DNA of 64,000 nucleotides from contig NZ_CP073720.1 in the NCBI RefSeq assembly GCF_025137375.1, positions 4,488,501 through 4,552,500 on the forward strand, in the 5' to 3' direction. Source of the stretch: Dactylosporangium fulvum (GTDB taxonomy: Bacteria; Actinomycetota; Actinomycetes; Mycobacteriales; Micromonosporaceae). The notes beneath the pieces were generated by a model that saw nothing but the letters and a program-made list of their open reading frames with translations, was not told the DNA's origin and made no database searches. Shown piece after piece: positions 8,861-18,150 of the stretch. How positions within the stretch are numbered: the first letter of the stretch is position 1; the number at the start of each line of letters is the position of its first letter. The translations under genes and the position numbers were made by a program.

Positions 8861-9307
8861 GTGGTGCGGACTCGTCTGACGTCGGCCCGTGCGGCTATCG
8901 GCGTACTCCGCGGCCTCGTCGCAGAGGCTGGCCCCGGCTCGGTCGGTCGAGTTCTCAAGTCCGCGTACGACAACGGACTGGTCGACCCAGTCCCGCAGCT
9001 CGCGTGCTACCTCAACCCCGACGGACCTCGCCGGGACCAGGTGCTCAGCGACAAGACGCGAGAAATCCTCGACGCGTTCATGGCATGCGACGTCCGCGAG
9101 ATCGAGGGCTACCTTCTCTATGTCAGCCGTCAGTCGGGCTCGCAGAGCTGTCCGCGAAGGATCATGAGAACACCGCAAACGGCAAAGCTGTCCAGGCTCG
9201 GCCGGACCGCCGCGCCTGGTGAGGGGGACTGGTTGGCCCCGTACGGGGCCGCTGTCGGCGTCGGCAGCAGCGGCGTAGCCGGCGGCCGGGCGGGCAGCAG
9301 GTGGTGA
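8861..9307 (+). CDS. Unrecognised protein, possibly a remnant
   Basis: From GTG at 8861 (GGAG 5 bases upstream) the frame has strongly GC-biased third positions up to about 9130, so this part has probably been coding. The peptide includes AAIGVLRGLVAEAGPGS and REILDAFMACDVREIEGYLL, with no family I recognise. A neighbouring frame just upstream (IDVAVERERWEPPS, ending near 8878) also looks coding, which suggests a frameshifted gene. The last ~60 residues overlap the 3' end of the broken methylase on the other strand and do not look like protein. Confidence 0.3.
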   Translation: MVRTRLTSARAAIGVLRGLVAEAGPGSVGRVLKSAYDNGLVDPVPQLACYLNPDGPRRDQVLSDKTREILDAFMACDVREIEGYLLYVSRQSGSQSCPRRIMRTPQTAKLSRLGRTAAPGEGDWLAPYGAAVGVGSSGVAGGRAGSRW

Positions 9308-9970
9308 CGGGTGCCGCCGGGCTGGACGAGGTCGGGCAGGCCGTACTGGTGGCCTACGCCGCGACCGTCACGAGCGCACGGCGTCGGCAGGGTTGGTGCC
9401 TGGGCGGAGTCGGTGTTGATCGGCGGCCAGCAGGAACAGCCGGTCGCGGCGGTGGGCTGCGCCGATGTCGGATGCGCGTAGGCATGCCCAGCGCGTGTCG
9501 TACCCGATCTGGGCCAGGTCGGCGTGGACGGCGTCGAAGCCGCGGTGGAGGAGTGCGGCGACGTTCTCCACGAAGACGAGCGGGGGTCGAAGCTGGCGAA
9601 CGGCGTCGGCGACGGCGGTCCACAGGCTGGAGTGTTCGCCGGTGATGCCGGCGCGTTTGCCGGCGTTGGAGATGTCCTGGCAGGGGAATCCGGCGGTGAG
9701 GATCTCGACTGGTTCGACGCTGGTCCAGTCGGTGGTGCGGATGTCGCCGAGGTTGGGGACACGGGGCCAGTGGTGGGTGGGGACGGTGCGGGCGTGCGGG
9801 TCGGTTTCGGCGTACCAGGCGAGCCGGCCGCCGAGCACCAGCTCGACGGCGAGGTCGAGCCCGCCGTAGCCGGTGCGCAGCGACCCGATCCGCGGCCCGG
9901 CAGCATCGACGCCTGCCCCGGCCGCGGTGGCGCGCTCGCCCAGCCGGGCGCCGGTGGGATGGTCACTCAC
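9130..9970 (-). pseudogene. DNA cytosine-5 methyltransferase, frameshifted
   Basis: The frame from ATG at 9970 to 9368 encodes 200 residues of a Dcm-type methylase. It has the SAM-binding start GYGGLDLAVE, the catalytic loop AGFPCQDISNAGKRAG with the active Cys, FVENVAALL (ENV motif) and GAAHRRDRLFLLA. It then stops, and the homologous continuation (DGRGVGHQYGLPDL, LLPTPTA) lies in another frame running to 9130. A one-base frameshift near 9370 therefore separates the catalytic part from the remainder, and the usual C-terminal motifs IX-X are missing. Such methylases are common in actinophages and integrative elements. It is probably inactive. Confidence 0.75.
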
Positions 9971-10365
9971 GCCACCTCCCGCGACGCAGACACGCCGCCG
10001 GACTGCCGCTCAATGGAGGGCTCGGTGAAGGGCTCGGCGGTGGCGGAGGTGTCAGCGGGGTGCGGGCAGGTCCACGGCCCGCACCCCGGCTCGTCACCGT
10101 CCGCCTCGGCCGCCGGCTTGGGCCGCAGGACGACGCCGTCGCGGGGCACCCGCTGACGGTGCAGGAAGAACTGTCCGCGCAGCGGATGCCCGCCAGCGTT
10201 GGCCCGCGCCGACCCGCACCGGATCGCCCGATCGAAGGCGACCGCGTCGGCCCACTCGTCCGGGCTGCCAGCCTTGAGCCGGGCCCAGAAGGCGTCGTCG
10301 TGGAACGGGCACGTTATTGCGAATTCCGGTAACGATCGGCAGGTGCACCCTGCCGTGCCTGGCAT
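9967..10365 (-). CDS. Small hypothetical protein coupled to the methylase
   Basis: This 132-residue protein starts at ATG 10365 and overlaps the methylase start by 4 bp (ATGA), so the two were one transcript. The N-terminal part is Cys-rich (AGCTCRSLP, ITCPFHDDAFW), and SPDEWADAVAFDRAIR looks like a folded helical stretch. The last third is low-complexity. I do not recognise a family. The link to a phage-type methylase suggests a mobile-element accessory gene. Confidence 0.55.
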   Translation of the reverse strand: MPGTAGCTCRSLPEFAITCPFHDDAFWARLKAGSPDEWADAVAFDRAIRCGSARANAGGHPLRGQFFLHRQRVPRDGVVLRPKPAAEADGDEPGCGPWTCPHPADTSATAEPFTEPSIERQSGGVSASREVA

Positions 10366-10412
10366 CGAGAATTGGGTGCCTGCCGTAGGAGCTGCGCTCG
10401 TACTCTCTGTTG

Positions 10413-11216
10413 GTGAGCGATAGCAATGACTACGTGAGGTTGCGAGAGACCTTCAATGAGGACGCTGCACGGTATGACCGTGCCCGCCCTCGATACCCAG
10501 TGCAGATGTTTGATGATCTCGCTGCGGCCGGGGTAGCGCCTAGGGCAAGAGTGCTGGAGATCGGCTGTGGCACTGGGCAGGCGACTGTGCCGTTGGCCGA
10601 GCGGGGCTACCGCATCGTGGCTGTCGAGTTGGGCACGGACATGGCGGCTGTGGCTCGGCGAAATCTTGCCGCGTTCGACGCGGTGGAGGTCGTTACGGCG
10701 GCGTTCGAGGAGTGGCCCTTGCCCGGTGAACCGTTCGACGTGGTGTTCTCCGCTACCGCGTTTCACTGGATCGACCCCGCGGTGCGGGTGTCGAAGTCTG
10801 CTGACGCTTTGCGTCTCGGTGGCCTGCTGGCCACCGTGGGAACCCACCACATCGCTGGCGGCACCTGGACCGAGGCATTCTTCGTTGAGATCCAGAAGTG
10901 CTACGAGCGCTTCGATCCGTCGACCCCACCGGGCCTGCGTCTTGAGACTGCTCGTGACATCGTCGAAGACGATCGGGAGCTCACCTCGTCGGGGCGATTC
11001 GGGCCTGCGAAGTTCTACCGATACGAGTGGGAGCTGCCATACTCGACAGCTGACTACCTGGATCTGCTGTTGACCTACTCCGGACACCGTGCCTTGCCGG
11101 ACGTGCAGCGGAGCGCACTGCTGAACTCCATCGCGCGGCTGATTGACGTCGACTACGGGGGTCAAATTGTCAAGCGCTACCTGACTGAGCTGAGGATCGC
11201 CCAACGAGTCCGGTGA
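10413..11216 (+). CDS. Class I SAM-dependent methyltransferase
   Basis: The product is about 267 residues. LEIGCGTGQATVPLAERG is motif I for SAM binding, VAVELGTDM carries the acidic ribose-binding residue, and FDVVFSATAFHWID is the motif typical of the Methyltransf_11 group. The opening TFNEDAARYDRARPRYP is characteristic of actinobacterial small-molecule methyltransferases. GTG at 10413 is preferred; a TTG at 10410 is also in frame. It stands alone, divergent from the small gene at 10365, and its substrate is unknown. Confidence 0.88.
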   Translation: MSDSNDYVRLRETFNEDAARYDRARPRYPVQMFDDLAAAGVAPRARVLEIGCGTGQATVPLAERGYRIVAVELGTDMAAVARRNLAAFDAVEVVTAAFEEWPLPGEPFDVVFSATAFHWIDPAVRVSKSADALRLGGLLATVGTHHIAGGTWTEAFFVEIQKCYERFDPSTPPGLRLETARDIVEDDRELTSSGRFGPAKFYRYEWELPYSTADYLDLLLTYSGHRALPDVQRSALLNSIARLIDVDYGGQIVKRYLTELRIAQRVR

Positions 11217-11384
11217 ATCGCTTCGACCAGTGGCGGTTGGATTCAGCAGAGCGCCCGTGCCCCCGCTGGGGAGCTGATTGAAGGGCAACAATGGCGCCCC
11301 GTGCAGGTCGGCCGCACGGGGCGTCCGAGATTCTGTGGGCAGCGCTCCCGTCACGGAGCCAACGGGCCGGGCGCGATCCTGCAT

Positions 11385-11591
11385 GTGTGGCCGTATCTGG
11401 CCCTGGTGATGGCGTCGTTCCGCAGCCTGGGTGACAAGACACGGCTGACGACCGTGCACGAACTGGCGTGCGGTGAGCAGCGCGTCGTTGACCTCACCCG
11501 AAGGTTGGGGCTGGTGGAGTCGACGCGACGATCGCTGGCGCCGTTGCCGAGCACGTGTCGTCCGGCGTGGCTATGGCCGTGGCGGCGGTAG
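11385..11591 (+). pseudogene. ArsR-family regulator remnant
   Basis: The frame encodes LALVMASFRSLGDKTRLTTVHELACGEQRVVDLTRRLGL, broken here only by quotation, which is the start of an ArsR/SmtB winged helix. After VESTRRSL the expected recognition helix is lost. The following 80 bases read as a different peptide in another frame, ending near 11653. This is the 5' third of an ArsR gene fused to unrelated sequence. No partner transporter is adjacent. Confidence 0.6.
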
Positions 11592-11662
11592 TATCTCCGC
11601 TGGTGAGGCTGGGTTTAGCCGGGCTGCGACAGCCCGCCGACATCGCCCGCTAGGCTGCGGCT

Positions 11663-12610
11663 GTGATCGTTGACGCAGCGCAGTGGTTCAGCCTTGATGT
11701 CGACGCCGCCGAATCGGTAGCGAGGTCGATCGCCGGGCGGTCCGGTGCCGAATTGGCCGAGGTCCGGCCGCATGAGTCTGCCGGTCGGCGCGGACCGGTC
11801 GCGCTGTTCGCGGTGGGCGGCGAGCAGTTTGCGTTCGTGCCAGGTGGTGAGGTGGCGGTCGGGTTCGACGGTGACCGGTTCGAGCCGACGCCGCAGCAGG
11901 AGGCGAGCTTCGCCGACAGCGCGGACGAATACGGCATCGAGGGCGACATCCGGCAGTTCACCGACTCGGTCACCTCCCCCGTGCGGACGGTCGTAGTGCC
12001 ACCGTTACTGGTGGCTGTGGAGGCGGTCGAGGCGGGTGCCGTTGCTGTGCCGCCCGACCATCCGGACATCGTGCGGCGTGTCGACCGGACCCGCCGTCGA
12101 CCCGGACCGGCGATGGAGCCTCCGCCGCGGCAGATCGAATGGTCGGGCGCCGCCCGCGCGATCCTCCGGCCGGACTGGACGGTCGAGGCCGCCTGGTTGC
12201 TCGGCTCGCCTTCCTTCGATGGCGAGGTCGCCCGGCTTGCCGCGCTCGGGCAGCGGCTGCTGACGCCGGACGAATGGGAACATGCGTGCGGTGCCGGCGC
12301 TACAACCCTGTTCCGATGGGGCGACGCCAACCCGGACAGCGACCCGTGGTCGGCAAAGACCGGACCCCACCGCGGGCCCAACCTGTTCGGCCTCCACATC
12401 GGTCAGGACCCATATTGCGAGGAGCGCACCGCCAGCCGTGACGTCGTGTGCGGCGGCGACGGTGGCAGTGCCGTGTGCGGCGGCGTTGGCAGCTTCCTTT
12501 CCTGGCTTACGATCGCCACGGCGTACCGCGATGTCCACTATGCGGCCGAGGTCGCGAGCGACGACAACTTCGGCACGATGCGGGTCCGTCCGGCGATTCC
12601 GCTGACGTAG
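11663..12610 (+). CDS. SUMF1/formylglycine-generating-enzyme-like protein
   Basis: The 315-residue product ends in an FGE-sulfatase-like domain. LTPDEWEHACGAGATTLFRWGD (quoted in part: DEWEHACGAG, LFRWGD) and the closing NFGTMRVRP are typical. The N-terminal half is more divergent and holds VALFAVGGEQFAFVPGGEVAVGFDG-like text resembling the start of the same fold. No signal peptide is seen. The paired active-site cysteines of true formylglycine enzymes are not evident, and no sulfatase is nearby, so a binding or other catalytic role is possible. GTG at 11663 is the start. Confidence 0.7.
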   Translation: MIVDAAQWFSLDVDAAESVARSIAGRSGAELAEVRPHESAGRRGPVALFAVGGEQFAFVPGGEVAVGFDGDRFEPTPQQEASFADSADEYGIEGDIRQFTDSVTSPVRTVVVPPLLVAVEAVEAGAVAVPPDHPDIVRRVDRTRRRPGPAMEPPPRQIEWSGAARAILRPDWTVEAAWLLGSPSFDGEVARLAALGQRLLTPDEWEHACGAGATTLFRWGDANPDSDPWSAKTGPHRGPNLFGLHIGQDPYCEERTASRDVVCGGDGGSAVCGGVGSFLSWLTIATAYRDVHYAAEVASDDNFGTMRVRPAIPLT

Positions 12611-12974
12611 AACGCCCAGCGCTGACGCCGCCTACGTCACCGCAATGACGCCCGAGCGGCCTACGGCGCCGTCGACGCCGCTGATGCCTGCTCGGCACGC
12701 TCCAGCAGCCGCCGCGCGCTATCTGAGCCAGCACAGACCCGTACCGGCTCGCGGACCGCCGGCAAGTGTCGGCGTACGAGTTCCGGTGCAAAGCCGCTTA
12801 CACCAGGAAGTTCACAGCAACCGCCATACGAGCCCGCGGACTACGCAAAGTAGTGGTGAGCTGCCGCGACGGCGTCCGGATCTGCCGATGTGCGCTCAGC
12901 GGGATCACGCCTGGCCTGCGATATACCGCGTGATGGGTCAACGGTTGCGGCCGCTGGATGCGTCTGTTCGGAAG
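12611..12974. other. Intergenic region before the SigE-type sigma factor
   Basis: The 364 bp contain several overlapping frames on both strands, but none has family motifs or a good ribosome site. It should include the promoter of the sigma factor at 12975. I see no repeat or clear regulatory palindrome in it. Confidence 0.4.
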
Positions 12975-13475
12975 ATGGACTTCCACGAGTACGTGTACGC
13001 CCGCGGGCCCGCGCTGCTTCGCCTTGCCTGCCTGCTGACCGGCGACCCGCACCGGGCCGAGGACCTTGTGCAGGAGGTGCTGGTCAGCGCATATACGAAA
13101 TGGCAGCGGATCAGTACTGCCGACCGCCCCGACGTGTACGTGCGCCGCATGCTCGTCAACGCGAACATCTCGTGGTGGCGGCGGCTGACCAACCGGGAAG
13201 TCACGATCGATGCCGTCCCCGATCGCCGCGGCGGCGGCGACCATGAGCAGGCCGTGGCCGACCGGGACGCGATGTGGCGCCTCATCAGCGCGCTGCCGCC
13301 GAAACAGCGCGCAGTCCTGGTCTTGCGGTACTACGAAGACCTCGACGACGCGGCGATCGCCGAGATCCTATCGTGCTCCACGGCGACCGTCCGGACCCAT
13401 GCCATGCGCGGGCTGGCGACCTTGCGGGGACATTTCTCGGCACCGAGCACCTCGACCTCTGGGAGCGTGACATGA
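12975..13475 (+). CDS. SigE-family ECF RNA polymerase sigma factor
   Basis: MDFHEYVYARGPALLRLACLLTGD, seen in shorter pieces, opens a 166-residue SigE-type sigma factor typical of actinomycetes. Region 2 carries AEDLVQEVLVSAYTKW and VRRMLVNANISWWRR; region 4 carries LPPKQRAVLVLRYYEDLDD and the helix-turn-helix EILSCSTATVRTHAMRGL. An upstream in-frame ATG at 12933 is less likely because family members begin at MDF. The stop overlaps the ATG of the next gene (ATGA), so the two are coupled. That gene is the likely anti-sigma partner. Confidence 0.88.
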   Translation: MDFHEYVYARGPALLRLACLLTGDPHRAEDLVQEVLVSAYTKWQRISTADRPDVYVRRMLVNANISWWRRLTNREVTIDAVPDRRGGGDHEQAVADRDAMWRLISALPPKQRAVLVLRYYEDLDDAAIAEILSCSTATVRTHAMRGLATLRGHFSAPSTSTSGSVT

Positions 13476-14527
13476 TCGACGAACTGCTGACCGAGACACT
13501 TCGTGAGCGGGCCGAAAGCCGGGCGGACCTCACCGTCCTGGCGCAGCGCGCCGCCAGGCGGGGCCGACGCCGGATCGCGACGCGCCGATTGGCCACCGGA
13601 AGTACCGCCTTGGTGGTGACCGGTGCCCTGGTCATCGGTATCGCGGTGTACCGCAACCACGGCGAGCCGTCGATGCCGGTCGGTGTTTCCCCGCTCGTCG
13701 TCGTGCCCGGCGTTCCCGGGCTGCCCACGACCGACGCGTCTCGCTTGCCGAGCCGCGCCGAGGTGACCGCCGGCGGCCCGGACGAGTTGCCGTTCGCACT
13801 CGATGCGATCCCTGCCGCGTACGACCTGTACGACGCGCGGTTCGGGCTGGAGCCGGAGCTGCGGCTCCGAGACGATCGGGGGGCCAGCGCCCAGCTGCAG
13901 TTGCTGGACAAGCCGACGCCGATCGAAGCCGCGGAATCGACGCAGGCGCTCACCGTGGGGCAGCGCACGGCGACGCTGTACCGCTCCGGCGACTTCCACC
14001 GGGTGGTGTGGGAGATCGCCGACGGTGCCGGGGTGTGGATGCACGTGACCGCCGGCAGCGATGCACTCGCCATGGAGCTGGCCGAGCACGTCCGCCTCGA
14101 CCGTCGCACGCACTGCGCCGTGCCGGCCGCGCCCGTCGCCTTGCCGACCGGCTACGCCGTGGAGGACTGCGACGTCTCGCTGCGGTTGCTGCCCGAACAG
14201 CAGCGGGCGTCCCTGGACGGCGCGACCATCACCTACAGCCAAACCGGCACGGCGCACCGCATCATGATGATCGTCGTGAAACGGGAGCCGCGCACGAAGG
14301 ACGACGAAGACGCTGCGCTGGACCGCAAGGTGGCCGGCTGGCCGGCGGCGTTGGTGCCCTTCGAGGACGGAGTGCAGCTGCAACTGCCGGAGTTCGGCGA
14401 GCTGACCCTGGCCATGACGACGTCCCGCGGCGCGACCGAAGCCGAGGTACTGGCGGTGGGCAAGGTTGTCCGGTCCGCCCCGGACATCTCGATGCCGGAG
14501 CACTGGCTTCCGGCGACGCCGGGCTGA
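13472..14527 (+). CDS. Membrane-anchored partner of the SigE-type sigma factor, putative anti-sigma
   Basis: The 351-residue protein has a ~45-residue charged cytoplasmic N-terminus (MIDELLTETLRERAES), one membrane helix (STALVVTGALVIGIAVY) and a large outer domain with no recognised fold. This layout, and a 4-bp overlap with the sigma gene, is the usual arrangement for SigE-type sigma factors and their membrane regulators. No zinc-binding HxxxCxxC anti-sigma motif is visible, so the anti-sigma role rests on position and topology. Confidence 0.7.
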   Translation: MIDELLTETLRERAESRADLTVLAQRAARRGRRRIATRRLATGSTALVVTGALVIGIAVYRNHGEPSMPVGVSPLVVVPGVPGLPTTDASRLPSRAEVTAGGPDELPFALDAIPAAYDLYDARFGLEPELRLRDDRGASAQLQLLDKPTPIEAAESTQALTVGQRTATLYRSGDFHRVVWEIADGAGVWMHVTAGSDALAMELAEHVRLDRRTHCAVPAAPVALPTGYAVEDCDVSLRLLPEQQRASLDGATITYSQTGTAHRIMMIVVKREPRTKDDEDAALDRKVAGWPAALVPFEDGVQLQLPEFGELTLAMTTSRGATEAEVLAVGKVVRSAPDISMPEHWLPATPG

Positions 14528-14640
14528 GACCGTTTACCGGTTCGCCGGTGATCGCGCGCACGGGCTGCCGTGCGCCTGGTCAAGTCCACACACATGCCGC
14601 AATCCGAGCGCGTCCAGACTCTGCCGATAACTCAGAGTGA

Positions 14641-16086
14641 TTAGCTGAACGGTGCCACTGGGGCGGCGTTAGCCGAGCTGATGCTCGAACTGGCCCGGTC
14701 AGAAGGTGCTGGTGGGGTGGCGAGTAGCTGACGTGCCGCGTCGGCGTAGCGCATGGCGGTGCGCTCGCCGATGCCGAACAGGGAGGCCAGGTGCAGCGCA
14801 TCCGGGCCGTGGTTCAGAGCCTCCTCGAGCTGCCGGTCCATGCTGATCTGTTTGAGCGTCACGTTCAGCCCCTGCAGCGGTTTGTCAAGCCACCAGTCGC
14901 TGACGGGGCGCTGGTCGTGTCCGGTCTGCTCGCTGAGGAACAGGTGCCGGTTGAGGGTGTGCGGCCAACGTCGCTGCCGGTCGGCGAGGTACCGCTCGAG
15001 CAGGATCGCGGTTACCTCGTCGAGCCTGCGTGCGTGGCCGTTGATCGTCAGCCGGCGGCCTGGAAGGTCGACGTCGTCGAGCATCATGTCCCGCAATGCG
15101 ACGGGCCGGGCTGCGTGGATGGCAGCCAACGCGAGCAGCAGCCGCTGCGCGGGCGTGGTGCACGCTCGTACTGCCTGGGCGAGTAGGCCGTCGGGAATCG
15201 GCATGGGTAGGCCGCTGCCGACGTTGCCGGCGCTCAGGCGTGCGGTCGGGTTCCGGAAGATGCGCCCGGCGCGTTTGCAGTAGCGAAACAGCGAGCGCAG
15301 CCCAACCAGGCAGCGTTTACGAGGCAGCCCCACCAACGTGTCGAGATGCTCGCGAACATCGTCGCGGGTGACCTCACGCAGGTGGCTGTAGCGCACGGAC
15401 CACGAGATCAGGGCGGGCAGCGCGGCGCCCAGGTAGTTGCGCATGGTGGCTGACGCCCGCGGTCTGCTGCGTGGCCCTCCGTGACGCAGGTGGGAGGCCC
15501 AGGCCTGGACGTCCTCGGCGATGGCCGCAGCGAGCAGGGTAAGTTTCCCGGTCAGCCACCGGTCGGTGGTGTCGACCCGGTCGTCGTCGAGCAGCCCGAG
15601 GTGGGCGATCACCTCGGCGGTGCGGGAGACGTTGTAGCCGAGCCGGTCGACGTGACCGATCTCGGTGTAGGTCAGCCGGTCACCGGGTGCGTGCCCCGAC
15701 AGCAGCACCACCAGCGCATCGTCGATTTCGTCGACGAGATGATGCGACCAGCCTCGCGCCTCGGCCAGGCCGCGGGCGACCGCCCGGGCGTGGATCAGCG
15801 CCGGGTTGCCGGGATTGGCGTGGGTGGCCCGGATGAACCGGGTGAAGTCGCGCGGCCAGCTGAACAGCGACAGCTGACCGGGCAGCTGCCAGGTCAGCGG
15901 AACGGCCACAGCGTGGCCGGTGACCTGCTCCTGCGGCAGAGGTGAGTGCACCTCATAGCCGAAGCCCGCCAGGAACAATTGCCAGTGCTCCAGCTTCACC
16001 CCGGCCGGGACCGGGCCCCGCAGCCGCATCTTCCCGAGTTGCGCGATGGCCTGGGTGCGGCACATTCGGCAGTGCTCATACAGCAC
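14641..16086 (-). CDS. Tyrosine-recombinase-like integrase, 5' end disrupted
   Basis: The frame from GTG at 16086 gives 481 residues. The middle part has a SAM-like core-binding segment (RNYLGAALPALISWSVRYSHLREVT) and a recombinase-like stretch (RPVALRDMMLDDVDLPGRRLTINGHARR). A full R-H-R-Y catalytic tetrad is not evident. The frame clearly continues upstream of the GTG to about 16130 with a CxxC...CxxC zinc ribbon (CVGC, CRMC), so the true start has been lost at a junction with the transposase fragment on the other strand. It probably belongs to a transposon or integrative element. Confidence 0.65.
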   Translation of the reverse strand: MLYEHCRMCRTQAIAQLGKMRLRGPVPAGVKLEHWQLFLAGFGYEVHSPLPQEQVTGHAVAVPLTWQLPGQLSLFSWPRDFTRFIRATHANPGNPALIHARAVARGLAEARGWSHHLVDEIDDALVVLLSGHAPGDRLTYTEIGHVDRLGYNVSRTAEVIAHLGLLDDDRVDTTDRWLTGKLTLLAAAIAEDVQAWASHLRHGGPRSRPRASATMRNYLGAALPALISWSVRYSHLREVTRDDVREHLDTLVGLPRKRCLVGLRSLFRYCKRAGRIFRNPTARLSAGNVGSGLPMPIPDGLLAQAVRACTTPAQRLLLALAAIHAARPVALRDMMLDDVDLPGRRLTINGHARRLDEVTAILLERYLADRQRRWPHTLNRHLFLSEQTGHDQRPVSDWWLDKPLQGLNVTLKQISMDRQLEEALNHGPDALHLASLFGIGERTAMRYADAARQLLATPPAPSDRASSSISSANAAPVAPFS

Positions 16087-16150
16087 GCGAACCCGGCGTT
16101 CGCAGCCGACGCAATGGCCGACCCTCCAGCCTTGGCGGCCTCTCGAGGCC

Positions 16151-17239
16151 GTCGCCGGGCGCCCGGAGCCCGCGGGCGGGACGCGGGACGCGGCCTGGCC
16201 CTATCACGGCGTCCCGGCGACCGTGCTCGTCGACGACGGCAGCACGCCAGGGTCGGAGCCGGGCTGCGCACCGGAGACGATCGTGGTCGATCACGGCAAG
16301 GTGTTCCTGTCGGCGCATGTCCGGGCGGTCTGCACCCGGCTGGGGATCTCGATCCAGCCGGCGCAGCCGCACAAGCCGACGGACAAGCCGACGGTCGAGC
16401 GGTTCTTCCGCACGCTGCGCGAGGGCCTGATCCAGCATCTGCCGGCCTACAAGGGCCCGGACATCTACTCGCGGGGCGAGCGGGTCGAGGACGAGGCGTT
16501 CCTGTTCCTGCATGAGCTGCAGGACGTGATCCGGGAGTGGGTCGCGACCGTCTATCACCGGGCGAAACACGACGGTCTGGCCGTCGCGGAGTGGCCGCAT
16601 CTGCAGTTGTCGCCGGCGGAGATGTTCGCGGTCGGGATCGGCAAGGCTGGGCTGCTGCGCATCCCGGCCACGCCGGAGCTGGCGCTGGACTTCCTGCCGG
16701 TGGCCGCCCGTTCGATCCAGCACTACGGCGTCGAGGTGCACGGCCTGCGCTACAACGGGCCCGCTTTGGATGGCTACCGCAACGCCCGCAGCCCCTACGG
16801 CGGCGCCCTCGCGGGCAAGTGGCCGATCCGGGTGAACCCGGACGACGTCCGGCACGCCTGGTTCCAGGACCCGGCCGACCAGCGTTGGCATCGTCTCGAC
16901 TGGGAACACGAGCCGATGCTCGGCACGCCGTTCTCGGCCGAGGCCGCCGCGCACGCCCGCCGGCTCGCCGCCACCGGCGCGGGCGGCTTCGACCCGGCGA
17001 AGGCCCTTGCCGAGCTGCTGCAGCGGTGGGACACGGGCCTGGTCACCTACCGTCGGGAACGGCGCATGGCGGTGCGGCTGGCCACCGAGTACGCCGCCCT
17101 GCCGGCCGCCCCAGCACCACCGACGCAGGTGCCGCCGCGCACCGTGGTCGAGCCGGTCGTGGTCATCGCCGGCGACGATGATGACGAGGCCGACCTGGAC
17201 GCCGGGTTCTACGACGACGCGTTCGAGGTGCTCGGATGA
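16151..17239 (+). pseudogene. TniA/TnsB-type transposase, N-terminus missing
   Basis: This is the C-terminal half of a DDE (rve) transposase of the Mu/Tn552/Tn7 type. ETIVVDHGKVFLSAHVRAVC holds the second catalytic Asp, and HKPTDKPTVERFFRTLREGL holds the catalytic Glu. TIQHYGVE-like (SIQHYGVEVHGLRYNGPAL) and WPIRVNPDDVRH blocks form the Mu C-terminal beta-barrel. About 250 N-terminal residues, including the DNA-binding helices and the first catalytic Asp, are absent. The break near 16130 coincides with the break in the recombinase on the opposite strand. Its stop overlaps the TniB-type ATPase start. Confidence 0.8.
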
Positions 17240-18045
17240 CCGGGGCCGCGCTCTACACCCTGTCGCGCAAAGAAGGCTGGCGCCGCTGGACCGACGCGGC
17301 GTCGCGGGTGCGCCCGGACCTGCTGACGCGCCGGCAGCTCGCCCGGCTCGGCGCCGACGCCCGCGCCGACTTCGACGATGCCCGCCACGATTGGCACGCG
17401 AACTTCGGCACGATCAAGACCCCGCAGCTGGCTGCGATCCACGACGAGCTCGACCAGATTGTCGCCACGAACCGGCAGGACCCCGACCGGGTCCGTGGCG
17501 CCGCGGTCATCGACGCGCTGCCGGGCCTGGGCAAGACCACGATCGCGAACACGTTCGCCCGCGACTTCGACCGCGTCCAGCGGCGCCGGCACGGTGAGCG
17601 CACCGCTGATGGGCACGAGCATCTGCCGGTGTTCCGGGTCGGGCTGACCTCGCGCACGACGCTGCGCACGCTCAACCGGATGATCTGTGAGTTCTACGGT
17701 CATCCCGGCACCGACCGCGCCAACGCCGCGCAGCTGGCCAGCTTCGCCGTCGACTGCGTGCTGTCCTGCCACACCCGCATCGGGATCATCGATGACCTGC
17801 ACTTCATCGATCCGAACCGCCGTGACGGCGTCGACGTGTCCAACCACCTGAAATGGCTGGCCAACGAACTGCCCGTCACCTTCATCTACGCCGGCGTCGG
17901 TCTCGCCGAGCGGCGCCTGTTCGCCGAAGGACTCACCGGCGACAGCGCCGTCATGGCCCAGATCGCCACTTTCCGGCTCCACCTCGCCGGCTCGTCTGGC
18001 GCCCGTGTTCGTGAGAACGAGCGCCACTCGTTGACCCTTACGTGA
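17236..18045 (+). pseudogene. TniB/TnsC-type transposition ATPase, C-terminus replaced
   Basis: The 269-residue frame has an AAA+ ATPase core with Walker A GLGKTT (in DALPGLGKTTIANTF) and Walker B IGIIDDLHF. Sensor-like GVGLAERRLF follows. The gene overlaps the transposase by ATGA, as in tniA-tniB pairs. After VMAQIA (about 17965) the expected C-terminal domain is absent. The frame instead reads through a transposon-end repeat (17964-18150) that also occurs at 26304-26492. The ATPase is thus truncated by a second, end-containing sequence. Confidence 0.75.
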
Positions 18046-18150
18046 GGAACAGGCCGAACCACCACAAGAACGCAGGGTCACTGTCCGTAGGCGTCGGCCG
18101 TCATGATGAACGATGCCTCCCTGCGCACATCTGCCGATGAGCGTTCACCT
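17964..18150 (+). repeat. Transposon-end repeat, copy A
   Basis: This segment is homologous to 26304-26492. Shared blocks are CACTT(T)CCGGCTCCACCTCG, TGTTCGTGAG...GAGCGCC (18006-18025), GTCACTNTCCGTAG, TCGGCCGTC and GCACATCTGCCGA. The TTCGTGAG...GAGCGCC block resembles the repeated transposase-binding sites at the ends of Tn7/Tn552-like elements. It overlaps the 3' end of the TniB-type gene, and its last bases reach the stop of the ECF42 sigma gene. Confidence 0.6.
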
